Shown piece after piece: positions 1 through 33,566 of a DNA stretch of 64,000 nt (positions are counted from its first letter, which is position 1; every line of letters begins with the position of its first letter). A program made the translations under genes and the position numbers. The stretch lies in assembly GCF_963576615.1 (NCBI RefSeq), contig NC_088717.1:12301559-12365558 (forward strand), written 5' to 3'. The notes under the pieces were generated by a model, which saw only the letters and a list, made by a program, of their open reading frames with translations, was not told where the DNA came from and ran no database searches. Source of the DNA: Watersipora subatra (Eukaryota > Bryozoa > Gymnolaemata > Cheilostomatida > Watersiporidae).

Positions 1-1520
1 AAACTTTGGCTTAGATGTGACTGTTCACACTGATTTTTGTTCATTAGAGTCAATCTTCATTAAACTTTTGAATAAAATCTCAAATTCTTTGCCGTTTATG
101 CCCTTTGTTTTTCAGAGGTGCGTGTATCTCCTCAAAGCAGTATACAAAACTGAACTACAACAAGTCGCAGCTGATATGTTTTTTCGAGCCTCTGTTAAAC
201 AGCTGATACAAGTGTCCTCAAAGAACAGGTCTTAGCCATCAACTAGCTCTAAAATCTCAAGTCAGAGACATAAAAAGAGAGTTTGCAGTAAGTGATCAAA
301 CACATCGACTGAATAGTACCACCCAACAAATGACCAGATGCTGAGCAAGTGACACTTGATGATTGTGTCAAAATTGCCGTTAAAGGTAACATACATTTCT
401 AAATCAGTGAAACAGTGTTACTTGTACGGAGAAAAATTTGCAGTACTTGATTGAGTCATCTACAGAGAGCCAAGAATAGTCACATCTCCAACTGTAGGAT
501 GCATAATATGGTGAAAGCTCTCTACAATTCATCGGAGAAAACGAGTAAGCATGCAGCAACTTATAATTGCGCTGTTTTGGTCACAGGTATCGGAGAATAT
601 TAAGCTAAAAAGTAAGTGTTGTACTATCGGTGACCTTGAATTTATTAGCTAGATTGCTGAATTGCTGCGCAGTCATGATGTTAAACATTATTTATAAAGT
701 GATTATGTTACGTCACAATAGCAAGGATTATCAGCTACTTAGGAGATATTAATCAAACTTCTTTGCATGTGAGGTCTTTACTAATCTACAATCTGCAAAG
801 GGTTTTACAGGAGACAACAAAACATTGACTAGATATGCTATATATGGCAGTCTACATCAAGGGCTTTCTAGTAAAGACTCCCGTATCATGGTGACATAAT
901 TTATTTGGTTGAGCCAAAAAAGAGGTTCTTGCACACTGCTTCTTTGCTTAGACACTAGCAGCTCAATTCAAAATCTGAGACAGCTGTTGAAATAATGGAA
1001 TATTTGCTGAGAAGATCTGAGGACCAGGAATATCTGTCTGCCCTTACTTGAGGCATTACTACTTCAATACAAATAAAGCTCCTACACTCCATTTGCTCAC
1101 TCTGCCTTTCCACAAACAGTCACTATGTAATGTGTAACTATGTGATGCAACAGAAAATCAGCTAAAAGAGAAAAGCTGCTACCTGGTGCTCATGCATCAA
1201 GACTCCTTGTGATTTACCATATCAAAATATTAAGAGTCTTGTTCTCCTAAAATATGTCTAGTAAATGACAACTAAATTTCAAAATAGCTGAGCCACTGAT
1301 CAATTTTCTGACCCCCTCATTTCTGTTGGCTGCTGATCAGACCAATCTGGCTGTTGGACGGAATTTAGTAAATATTTGACCCTAAGAAGATGAGAAACAA
1401 GGTGCTTTAGTTGATTGTCAATCAATACCAGTGCTAACACCATCCTATCATTTGACGATGTCATGGTGTCAGACATCTCAGTTATTGAACTAGCAGTTAA
1501 TATTACTCCTGATGCCTGAC
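1..1520 (+). pseudogene. Ty3/gypsy pol remnant (RNase H and integrase), copy 1
   Basis: Bases 17-200 read like the gypsy RNase H domain: VHTD...LESIF, then QRCVYLLKAVYKTELQQVAA and R-A at the usual spacing of VHTDHKPLEAIF...VYKPG.EM..ADTLSRA. Around 540-620 and 720-830 are integrase scraps resembling the DYYSNF...L core. Stops and frameshifts are everywhere. The element enters from the left edge of the window. It is the partner of 39170-40560 inside a larger segmental duplication, so one insertion predates the duplication. Confidence 0.7.
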
Positions 1521-2639
1521 CTAACTATATACAAAGCATACAAACAAAACTCCTGACAAGTTTATGAATCGTTTAAAAAGATTTTATCCAGAAAGATCAG
1601 TCTTTAGGTAACTCTATATTGAATTACAGCATGGACATACTTGCAGAGCACATGTAGAGGTTCTTGTAGCATTGTGCTATTTCACTACATATATCATATA
1701 CTACTTGGTGATGTCACTTACATGTTGTATTTGTTTATGTGAATACATTCATATCAGTAGACTTCTGTTGTTTTGTTTCTAACTTTTGCATGTTTTTACT
1801 TCCTTTTATTCTCATGTTGCATTCTAGAATTATCCGCTCTCAAATTATTAAAATAGCAAGATGTGAATGAAAGTCAAGCATTTTAAGGATTGGTATTATT
1901 GTTGTACCTTTGATGCTTTATTTGCATGTACTAGGTAAATTTTGTGTTTCTTTTTCATGTGTAGTGTTTTCGTGTGAGTCATGTCATTAAACAGCTTAAC
2001 ATGTACACTGGCTACAAATTCGTTACAGCTACTACATGTAAACCACCATAAATAGGATGAGAAAGTTATGTAATCTAAATATAGGTACACACCAGATTTA
2101 TTAAGGATAGAAAATAAAGTCTGCCAGCTGAGTTTAGTATTTTTTGATATATACGTACATGTATAAGCTATATGATGCTTAAAACCAGTATTTTTTGTGT
2201 CTAGCACGAGTAAACTTTATAGTAGCTCTAAATGTTCGCAACGTTCAAGTTTTTCAAAAACAAATTTACAAGTAACTTTCTTCAGTTTTTTAGACAGAGT
2301 ATAGTCAGTTTCAGTTCTATAACTGTTAACACTCAACCTGATTAACTTGCAGTAAGCATTGCTTGAACAGTAGCTGACGTAATGGTGACACTTACTGATG
2401 AGTTGTTATACCATGTATGTAGCTGCCAATGGTAAGAGTGGCAGAGGTGGTAGTAATGATTGTAATATAATTATTGTAGCAGTTATAATAGTAGTTGTAC
2501 TCCTCTAATTGCTGATAGATATATTTACATAAAATAATCATGATCGTTGTAGAAGCCGTTAGAAAGGAAATGCAGAAAATAACAAAGTGTCTTCCAACCA
2601 TCAATAGCCTTTAGTAACTAGCGTGTGTTGTAGCAATAG

Positions 2640-2917
2640 CTTAAGGAATTGTGGCAGTAGTATTAACAGTAGAACTAATAGTAGATGTAGTGAAAATATA
2701 AGTTGTATTAGTAGTACATTTAGTCTTAGTTTTAGTAGTTCCAGCATTTATAGCAATAGTATGAACAGCTATAGTTCTAGCAGTAAAAACAGTAGCAGTT
2801 GTAGCAGTAGCAGTGGTAGCAGTAAAAGTCATAGTAGTAGTTGTTGTGGTTGTTGTTGTAGTAGCAGTGGTAGTAGTGGTAGTAGTAGTAGCAGCAGTAG
2901 TAGCAGTAGTAGCAGTA

Positions 2918-2963
<46 letters not shown>

Positions 2964-3180
2964 CAGTAGTAGTAATAGTAGTAGTAGTAATAATAGTAGT
3001 ACTAGTAATAGTGATAGTAGTAGTTTTAATAGTAGTAATAGTGGTATTGGTGGTAGAAGTAATACTAATAATAGCAGTAGCACCAGTAGTAGAATTAGCA
3101 ATAATAGTAGCACGAGTATTGATTGTAGCAAAAGTAATAGCTGTAGCAATCGTAGTGCTATTAGTTGCTAGTAGTAGTAG
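2640..3180. repeat. (AGT)n trinucleotide array
   Basis: About 540 bases are made almost wholly of AGT/AGC/GGT triplets read on the plus strand, densest at 2870-3000. The homologous site in the other duplicate (41690-41935) is only about 245 bases long, so the array changed length after duplication. It lies just downstream of the stop of the TNF-like gene. The long serine, valine, threonine or leucine frames across it are artefacts of the triplet period. Confidence 0.95.
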
Positions 3181-3297
3181 ATTTTGAAGACGTGTAGAAT
3201 GGCGGAGATGATCTAAGCAATTAACTCTGTAACATAGTCTCACGGTTTTGATTAATATAGATGGTTATTATGATTCCTTTGCCACACATTTGTTGAT

Positions 3298-25198
<21,901 letters not shown>

Positions 25199-25925
25199 TT
25201 TAGCATCAGTTAAAACTCCAGATGCTCTGAGCCTGCTGACAGGTAGACTGGACAAGTTGTTATGAAGCCAGTTACAAACTTCCTGAAGTGCCTGAATGGG
25301 TTGTTCTTATCAGTAATTTCTTAGTATAATTTAATAATACTCATTTTCACAAAATTTATGATCAAGCGCAGCTGTTTGGCTGCAGCTGCTAGCGTTTTAT
25401 TAGCATGAAGAATTTGTGCCATTTTAGCTTGAAACTAAATGTTGGACAGCTGTAACATTGATGCATCTCAACAAATGAACAAATGTACCGGAGTATCAGT
25501 CAACTCCATTTGTAAAGAGAAAACAACAACTCTTCATGATGTTGAACCACCATTTACATAGAAGCTGCAGTATATGCACACCCGTACTATTGCATATATA
25601 AAGACATATAGCCTGACACTCTACATCACCTTATTCGTAGCTGCATTGCAAGTGATATAAGCACGGTAGTATATTTATTTTACAGAGCGGTAGATATACA
25701 TGTAAGCGCAGTTCTACATCAGACTTAATGTCTGATCACTACTTCATTATGCTCTGAACTTGAACACTCTATTTTATATTTGAACTATTGCTATGATGCC
25801 AACACTTCAGCTAATAATTGGTAATAATTAGTGTAATTGTGTTGAATCTATAAAATTTCCTCATTTAACCTGAATTTGATTTGTAAACATCCTCGCTTAC
25901 TTTTGTTAAAGGTTACATTGATTTT

Positions 25926-26039
25926 TCACTTTTTGGGTCGGTGGGTGGTGTACTGTTCAAACTGCTGGTTATACTCGTTGTAGTTGCCACCTGGTAGTAC
26001 AATATGTGCATTACGCACTTTGGTTGCTTTGTCAGTAGA
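25926..26039 (-). CDS. Terminal exon of an unidentified gene
   Basis: After an acceptor-like AATCTGTAG, the minus strand has 38 codons (phase 0) ending in TGA. It reads STDKATKVRNAHIVLPGGNY followed by NEYNQQFEQYTTHRPKK. The composition (few leucines, many N, Q, Y, K and balanced codons) looks like protein rather than random AT-rich DNA. It lies 0.73 kb upstream of the start codon of the complete TNF-like gene and has the same orientation, so it may be the 3' end of the neighbouring gene. I do not recognise the family, and no upstream exon was identified between 26.1 and 29 kb. Confidence 0.4.
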   Translation of the reverse strand, partial: STDKATKVRNAHIVLPGGNYNEYNQQFEQYTTHRPKK

Positions 26040-26579
26040 CTACAGATTCAGACATTTTTGTTAGAATTCTATCATGGTAGCTTGATAATTCATGGGTGAA
26101 CTGAGGAAATTTATTTTTTGTGACCCTAAAAAAAGATGGCCTAATTTTAAATTGTAAAGATTTGGTAACAAACAAGTCAATTTTAGCAACAGGGGTCAAA
26201 CTTAATGTCATCTATCCCGGTGTCTCAATCTATACTTCTCATATTAGAAACACTCTCGTTTGTTCTCATGAACTTTGTCTATTTTATCAAAAATGAAAAT
26301 CCGTACCCTCCCCTGGAATATCAGATGACTTCGAGGCAATAGATAATGCTGCGCAATCTGGTCCAATGTTTAAGTTTGCATTTGATAAAATAATCTATTA
26401 AGATTACAATGGTTATAAATGATGCTTTAGAAAATGCAGCATCAACTAGAAAAGTAACACTTGTGAAACCACCACAAATCCAATATTTTAAAAGGCAGGT
26501 GCGTTATGCATTTATAATCAAATAGACGAAAGTGAGACGAAAGTCAAAAATTCAAATGGACCGAGAGTGCTGCAGGTAT

Positions 26580-28745
26580 TCATATTTTATTAAGTATGAG
26601 TTATGTACAGATTGTTTAAATATTAATCATAGAAATGAGTACTAGAAATGAAATAGAAATTAATTAAATAAAATAATATAGAAATAAACAGAATAGAAAT
26701 AAATAATAATAAGTAGTAATAGAGAAATAGTAATATAATAATAATAGTAGCAGTAATAATATATAATAATTATTATTAACATAGAAATAGGTAATTTAAG
26801 AAATTAATTAAATAGAAGCGATTAATAGATTGGAGAAATGACATCGACTTCTCCAATTCTGTAAAAATAGCAATAGACATTTGGGACATAATGTGTGATT
26901 GCTGGATGGTCTTGCTGATTCGGTCCCTAACTGTGTTGCTACAAACACATTGATTCATGTTACCCGTACTCATGATGAAGCTATGGTGTCTAATGCTTCA
27001 GTGCTTGGGTGCTACTGGTATCTTTTTACCATCCTATAGATTGTTTTGCAGAAACAGACTCTAACGTGTTGCTGAGATAAGACCTTATATACCAAATGTA
27101 ACTAAAATGCATGTATTAAACACAGTGTATTTTGTTAATAACAAAATAGAACATTTGTCCTTTAGCATTAGGCTGCGCTAAAAAACTACATCTAGCTTTC
27201 TCATGTATTAGGTAAAAAGTTAGTCATGCAATATCTACAAATTCTAAAAATTATTCCAGCCCATTAATAATTTTTGGATACATGCCTCTGATAGAGACAG
27301 TCAAAGTCATAAAGTTTTTATGTCTGCAGTGTTGGATTTTCAGCAGTACGTTAAATTTGCTGCGAATTGAGTGGTGGAGCCAGAAACTAAAGCTGAACTC
27401 ACCAAACCCAACCAAACTAGTGTTATTGATTTGTCAACTATGACTTTTCATAGTGCCAGAATAAGTAGCAAAACATTTAATGACACGAGACTACAAGGCT
27501 ATAACCCAAAAAACCACTATTACGTTAATAAAATCATTTTGCTCAATGCAGATACAAAGTAATCACAGTTATTATGATGTATGATTTCAAAAAATAACTT
27601 CACCTCGCTTGATTATTTGATTAACTTCCGCCTGTTTTTATCATTTTGTTGGTTTGCTCATTTGATATAACGATTATTCTTTTTCCTGTTAGCAAGCCTC
27701 TTAAGTTACGCCCTTTATGTACTTCTTCTTTTACCATTGAAACACTTTGAGATAGAGTGTGTTTGGCTCAGCATGTTCTTCTGGGAAGAATCTCATCAAG
27801 AGTTTCAACCTAAATAAAAGGGATAACATAGTTTTTCTGGCACTTAGCGTGCCTGATTTCCGATCGCTTCATCTTTCTCACTATTAGTTAACAAGCTCAC
27901 CTAGTTACTTCTCATGCAATAAATAGTACGGCCACTACTGTACCTTGACTATTTGGTCGACAGTTCATATCCTATACCACTATCATTAAAAGGTAGCGGG
28001 TCGCCTTCTTTCCTTTTAGCGGGTCAAGACTGTTTTGGCCTTTTTTAGTTTAAGGATAGGTTGAAATACATGGAAACTATAGTGCTGTTATATCTAGAAT
28101 AGCCATGTACAGATAGACATGAAAAGAAAAACAAGCTATACCAACTTTCCTAACAAATCCTCACGGGGACAACATATAAAAATTCCGGAGATGAGAAGAT
28201 CACCATTAAAAACTTATTTTCGGTTCCAACCTAGCCATTGTACTACCAAGACAACGAGAACTTGGCATAAGGAAATCTCAGATAATCACCAAAAGATTAC
28301 AATCTTAACACAGACTATGATAACTCGCATCATGCGATAGCAAGCTCCTTATCTGACACCGATTTTTACCAGATCCAACATTATGATTGGGCATTACACA
28401 TTTTGAAATCTCCCCTGGTAGAATATAACAGGATGTAGCCAGGAACCCCCAAAAATTACAATACTCTGCTGAAGAGTTGAAACATATAGTTCCACTCTTG
28501 GACACCAAGGCTAACTTTAAACCCATATATAAGGACGCATATTCACCCATATACTTCACTCTTTCAATACAGCTTCATCATGGCAGACAGGCGTGTCAGC
28601 AGATTAAGTGAAAGAGTCAACTTTCGGAGAACAAACGGGGTGACTATATTCTAAGTCTCTAGCAATTACTTTTATACTTTTACAAGTTTAGTCTGGAGTG
28701 CAACTTATTATATATTTTCTTGTTCTTAAATAAATATAAGGCATT
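26580..28745. other. Region with two divergent TATA-led short reading frames
   Basis: On the minus strand GGTATATAAGG (about 27093-27083) precedes a 65-codon frame at 26973-26776 (MSTGNMNQCVCSNTVRDRIS...), with AATAAA on that strand near 26590. On the plus strand CATATATAAGGAC (about 28518) precedes ATGGCAGACAGGCGTGTC (24 codons, from 28580), with AATAAA near 28730. Both start codons follow AGCTTCATC. No family was recognised. They may be small genes, first exons, or ends of an unrecognised element. Confidence 0.3.
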
Positions 28746-29035
28746 GTGAAACCTCTCTTTGCATACCATAGGGATTTGCTTTCTCCGAGCATAGTCTTAG
28801 AGTCTCATATCTAGGAAGGTCTATTATAGGGTCTTGATTACGTTAATCAACAATAATTGGTTAATAGTCACTAGTCGGGATTAGGCCTATCTGAGCGTTA
28901 GTACTAACAACTTAGCAGTACATCTGCGTTCGATAATAAACTCGAGCTACTTCCTAACAGTTGTAAGATTACTTGGTAGGATAATCCAATGCTATCAATA
29001 ATCAACACAACAGTGTAATCTTTATTTTGTTATAA

Positions 29036-29269
29036 AGTCTAGGAACACATGCAAAAGCTTGCGATGATTTCTCTGCTAGTGCCATTGTCAATTGTTTTAA
29101 AAATTGTATATCTCTACATGGCCAAAGTAGAAAAACTTATTGTGGTTGTGGAATCAATTGTGCCAGAGCAGCTAATGAAATTATAATAAACTTACATTCA
29201 ATGAAAGAACATGCAAAGAAAAGATTTATAAAAAATCTAGCCTTTGTGTTTGTGTTTAATAGTCCTTAA
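29036..29269 (+). other. Cysteine-rich open stretch, unassigned
   Basis: Seventy-seven codons are open without an N-terminal ATG. They include ACDDFSASAIVNCFKNCIS and, a few residues on, YCGCGINCARAAN, giving seven cysteines in about 45 residues. Such a stretch in AT-rich DNA may be an exon, but no strong acceptor or donor borders it and no family was recognised. Confidence 0.2.
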
Positions 29270-29689
29270 GCCTTACACATAAGTAGTATCTAGAAAAAAA
29301 CAAATATGATTTAACAATTCAAATAGCTAGGATTTGAGAACAGGCGAGTAGCAACATATTAACTACATTGTTCATTTTATTCAGGCATTTAAAAATTGCA
29401 TGCATGATCAGACTCTTTTGAATCGTTAAGGTTTGTTGTAGAAAAGTGAACACAAAAGCACAGTTTTTATTTGTACCAAACTAGCAAAAGATGTTTAGTG
29501 TGCAATGAGAAAAATATTTTTGTTAGTCGTACCATAGAATTTTTGTCATGAACAATTTAAAAAAAAAGTGTCAGTATTAATGAAAATAAAAACAGTTTTT
29601 TTCTCAATAAATTTGATAAACATATAAATATATCTATGGCAGTCATGTAAGCTAATAGATTTACTATTAGCTTACTAGCATTTCAAATT

Positions 29690-30620
29690 ATAAATCTTAC
29701 TGCATCATCTACTACCTGTGCAACCTCTAAGTGTCCATAACAAGTATATCTTACCACAAGGACACATCATTTAGTGTTATCTTTGATCAGTGCTGTGTGA
29801 ACTTACAGCTGTATACAATGTCTTGAAATTGTTTTAGTGTTTTGTCTCATTATCTTGCCAGGGGTAGATAACTATCTTAACAAAGCTTGTTATAGCATCT
29901 CAGTAATCTGAGCTATCTATTTATTAACTAGAAAGTCAAAGGGTTAAAGTTGGATGCTGCTCTAAAGCTAATTTTTGCAATAATTAAAATAAAATAGGAT
30001 AGCCTTTAACAGTTTACACAGGTCTGGCAGGCAAACAAAGAGGCTTTTAACAAACCTACTCTACCTACTTATACTACTCAGGAGTAAAACGTAAGGAGTG
30101 TTATAAATATCAAAGCAAAGTTAATATAAGTAATAAAGAAACCTTTCTTCTTCCTGTATCTTAAACAGTGCTTGGGTAGGAGATGAATAAAAGGGTTTGC
30201 ATTTCAGCGTTTTTGCACTAAACAACCAAACCATTATTTTTAATAAACAGTGGTATGGGAGTGGCTGCCAGCGATACTAGGTAAGCTTCAGGCTGAAAGC
30301 TTACAGCTCTCTAGCTAGTCTAGATTACTATCTGAAACAACCTTTGTTTCCACTAAGGCTGCTGAAGCATTTTAAAATTTTTAGTTCGAATTAAAAAATG
30401 AAGAAACTAATTAATCAAATAGCAATCTGATTTTTTGTCTCACTCATAACTTAGAATAATTTGCTAGTGTGACAAGCTTTTAAGGCAAAATCTCCTGATT
30501 TACAAATGATTGCAGCTTTTTGAAATTTATTAAGAAAAATCAAGTACATGTTTTTTGCTTGTACGAAACGATATCATAGTATTGTTCTATTTAAAAATTT
30601 TAGTCTGCCTGTTTATAGGA
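29690..30620. repeat. Duplicated non-coding block (pairs with 43490-43900 and 55050-55420)
   Basis: 29690-30100 aligns with 43490-43900 (shared runs such as ACACATCATTTAGTGTTA and GAGTCAGAGGGTTGAAGTTGG). 30270-30620 aligns with 55050-55420 (CTAGTGTGRCARGCTT, ATGATTGYAGCTTTT). In the 43-55 kb copy the two halves are pushed 11 kb apart by insertions, including the Polinton-like element. No conserved coding frame was seen. Confidence 0.65.
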
Positions 30621-30659
30621 CATGTTATGGCAATGAACTTTTAGAATTGAAAAGTTTAG

Positions 30660-30722
30660 CGAAGCTCTTGATTCGAGCTAGTAATCTCCAGTTCTGCAGA
30701 CAGGCATAACCTCTAATACACT
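30660..30722 (-). repeat. Possible tRNA-derived SINE head
   Basis: On the minus strand TTAGAGGTTATGCCTGTCTG and, about 30 bases on, TAGCTCGAATC resemble tRNA A and B boxes at the right spacing. The stretch does not fold as a full tRNA. It is truncated by the hAT insertion. Confidence 0.3.
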
Positions 30723-30823
30723 AAACCAGGCATGGGCAAACTACGGCCCGGGGGACACATGTAGCCCGTTAAACTTTGTAATCCGGCCCACCGAACTTGA
30801 AGAAATTAAATAAATAAAATTTG

Positions 30824-31580
30824 TTAAACCATAACTGTCATGAACAACTTTTATCGTATTTACTAGGTAAATCAAACATGCTGATGCCGATTTTATACTC
30901 AAAATAAAGATTAGTCTACTTACTTTCAGAGTAGTGAAGGCTTTTTACAGCGTTTAATATTGGTCTCGAAAACAACACGATCGCCATAACAAGCTCCGCC
31001 CATAAATACATGACGTAACCTAGCTTTTTAGGAACAGAAGTTACGTAGGGATGTTTAGACCGATTTAGAATAATAGAGATGGGTGTTTTAAAATCCATTA
31101 ATATCTAAATTCAGCCTTAAAAATAATATCAGTCTTTTCTGAAAGGTAGATAAGCTATTTAGCATTGCATATGTTAAAAAGCGCGATAACAACGCTAGCT
31201 TGTGATAAAACCGCGCTTTTTGAGCTCATTTTTCTCGGCGTTCAGCCCATTTAAACATCATGTAACAAGCTACGAGCAATTTTAAATAGTTTATATGCCT
31301 TTCATAAAAAAATGAAATTATTTTACAGGCTGAATTTAGATAATAATGGGTTTTAAGACACCCATCTCTATTATTCTAAATCGGACTTGTAACTGTAAAT
31401 GGGCGGAGCTTGTAATGCCAATTGTGTTGTTTTCGAAACGGATATTGAAACGCTTTAAAAGAGCTTAAATGGCTTTGAAGGTTAGTGGCCTAATCTTTAT
31501 TTTGAGTACAAAATCGGAATCGGCGTGTCTGATTTACCTAGTAAATACGATAAAAATTGTTCGTGACATTTATGGTTTAA
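30824..31580. mobile_element. MULE-like foldback element, copy 2 (inside the hAT)
   Basis: It is homologous to 13823-14597 along both arms, starting TTAAACCATAACTGTCATG and ending GACATTTATGGTTTAA. No matching target duplication is visible at this copy. It occupies the 5' leader of the hAT element, between its left end and the transposase start. Confidence 0.85.
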
Positions 31581-31710
31581 TGTTTTATTTTCCCGGCAAT
31601 TCTAATGTGTTCCCACTAGATGGCACACTCTAGATACATTGACTTTGTTGAGGTTTCGCATATTACGGTACTCCACATTTGCTTTTTGACCCCTCAGTCC
31701 TTCTGTAAAG

Positions 31711-33566
31711 ATGAGCGGACCTAAGAAAAGGAAAGTGGACAGAGAATGTCGAGTGTTCAATAAAGAGTGGACAACTAAATATTTTTTCACTGAACACCGA
31801 TCATCTGCTGTATGCCTGATATGTCAGGAAACTGTGGCGGTTTTTAAAGAATATAATATTAACCGTCACTTAACTATAAAACATGCTAACTATGCTAGCA
31901 AGCTATCAACGAAAGAACGGGAAGCTACTGCTCAGAAGTTGGCGGCTAATTTACAGGCTCAACAAAACTTTTTTCACTGCCAAACTGCCATTCAGGAGTC
32001 AAGTAAAAGGGCCAGTTTTTTGCTTTCATTCAAACTGGTAAAGGCCAGCAAGCCTCTGTCTGAAGGCGAGTTTTTAGAAGAATGTATGGTGGAGACAGCA
32101 AGTGTCTTGTGCCCAGAGAGCGAAGACAAATTTGAAAAAATCAGTTTATTTCGCAGGACAGTGGCTCGCCGTGTGGAACTAATAGATGAAGATATCACCA
32201 GCAACTTAAATAAAAAGGCAGAGACATTCACGTTATATTCATTAGCACTGGATGTAAGCAACGATGTCAAAGACACTGCTCAGCTCCTCATTTTTATCCG
32301 AGGGATTAACGACACTTTTGAAATAACGGAGGAGTTTTTGACAATGGAGTCTCTGAAAGGACAAACACGGAAAGAAGACTTGTATGACCGGGTATCTGCT
32401 GTCATCAAAAATATGAAGCTCCCTTGGATTAAACTTATCAACGTCACCACAGATGGATTTCCAAATTTAACGGGGAAAAACGTTGGCCTGCTGAGGAGAA
32501 TCCAGAATAAAGTCAAAGATGAAAATCTTGACCAGGATGTCATTTTTCTCCTCTGCATCATCCGCCAGGAATCTCTATGTAAATCGGTATTACAGCTGAA
32601 TCATGTTGTGAATCTTGTCGTGAAACTCGTCAACTTTATTCGCGCAAGGGGACTTCAGCACCGTCAGTTCATTACGTTTCTGGAGGAAACTGATGCGGAT
32701 CACCAGGACCTGCTTTAGCACTCCCGAGTCCGCTGGTTAAGTTTGGGCAAAGTGTTTCAACAAGTGTGGGAGCTCAAAGAGAAGATTGGTGCATTGTTGG
32801 AGTTACTGGGAAAGGCTCACAAATTTCCTGAGCTGAGCAACAAGAGCTGGCTGTGTGACTTTGCGTTTGCTGCAGACCTGTTTTCACACATGAATGAGCT
32901 CAACATGAGATTATAGGGGAAGGATCAGTTTGTGCAGGACATGTACACAAACGTGAAAGCCTTCAAATCCAAGCTGGTTTTATTCTCCAGGCAAATTTTA
33001 AATAAGTCATTCACACATTTTCCCACACCAGCCACGCTGAAAAGGCCGGCGCAAAAGTGAAGAAATACAGCAAGTCACTAGATGCGCTGCACGGAGAATT
33101 CTGCCGTCGGTTTTCTGATTTTGAAAAAATTGACAAGTCACTTCAGTCGGCGGCCTGTTCCCTGTCACAAGACCCCGAAACAGCTCCAGAGGAGCTGCAG
33201 CTTGAACTGATCAACCTTCAGTCCGACCCAGTCTTAAAAGAGAAGTTCAACTTTCTGAAACTGAATGACTTTTATGCTACACTCAATGAAGCCGCATTTT
33301 CACATCTCTGGAGGACAGCGCAAAAGATGCTGGCGTTGTTTGGCTTGATCTACGTGTGTGAACAGACGTTTAGCGTAATGAACATCAACAAGGCCAGCCA
33401 CAGATCCAAATTAACAGACCAACACCTCAGATCCATCCTGAGAATTGCTACAACTAAACTCACTCCAGACTTTGATGCGCTGGCTAAAAAGGGGACCAAC
33501 AGCACTGTTCCCACTGAAAGTAAAAGTTTCTCCTTTGTATTATGTAAAAATTGCTTTGGAAAATAG
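31711..33566 (+). pseudogene. hAT transposase (GTF2IRD2/ZBED-like group), inactivated
   Basis: The first frame (31711-32718, 335 codons) starts MSGPKKRKVDRECRVF, a basic NLS-like start. A BED-like zinc finger follows (C35, C38, H53, H58), then the RNase H-like core with DVSNDVKDTAQLLIFIRG and VTTDGFPNLTGKNVGLLRR. A TAG at 32716 and another at 32914-32916 interrupt it; both look like CAG to TAG changes. A one-base frame change lies just before 33057. The last frame (33057-33566) holds the hATC dimerisation region (HLWRTAQKMLALFG, YVCEQTFSVMN, LTDQHLRSIL). The family call rests on the order of motifs typical of GTF2IRD2/ZBED5-like hAT transposases. Confidence 0.9.

Noticed and set aside
2623..3243. 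Long serine-, valine-, threonine- and leucine-rich open frames on both strands
   Set aside because: They are created by the AGT-type trinucleotide repeat; all registers stay open and none has splice sites or a counterpart of equal length in the duplicate.
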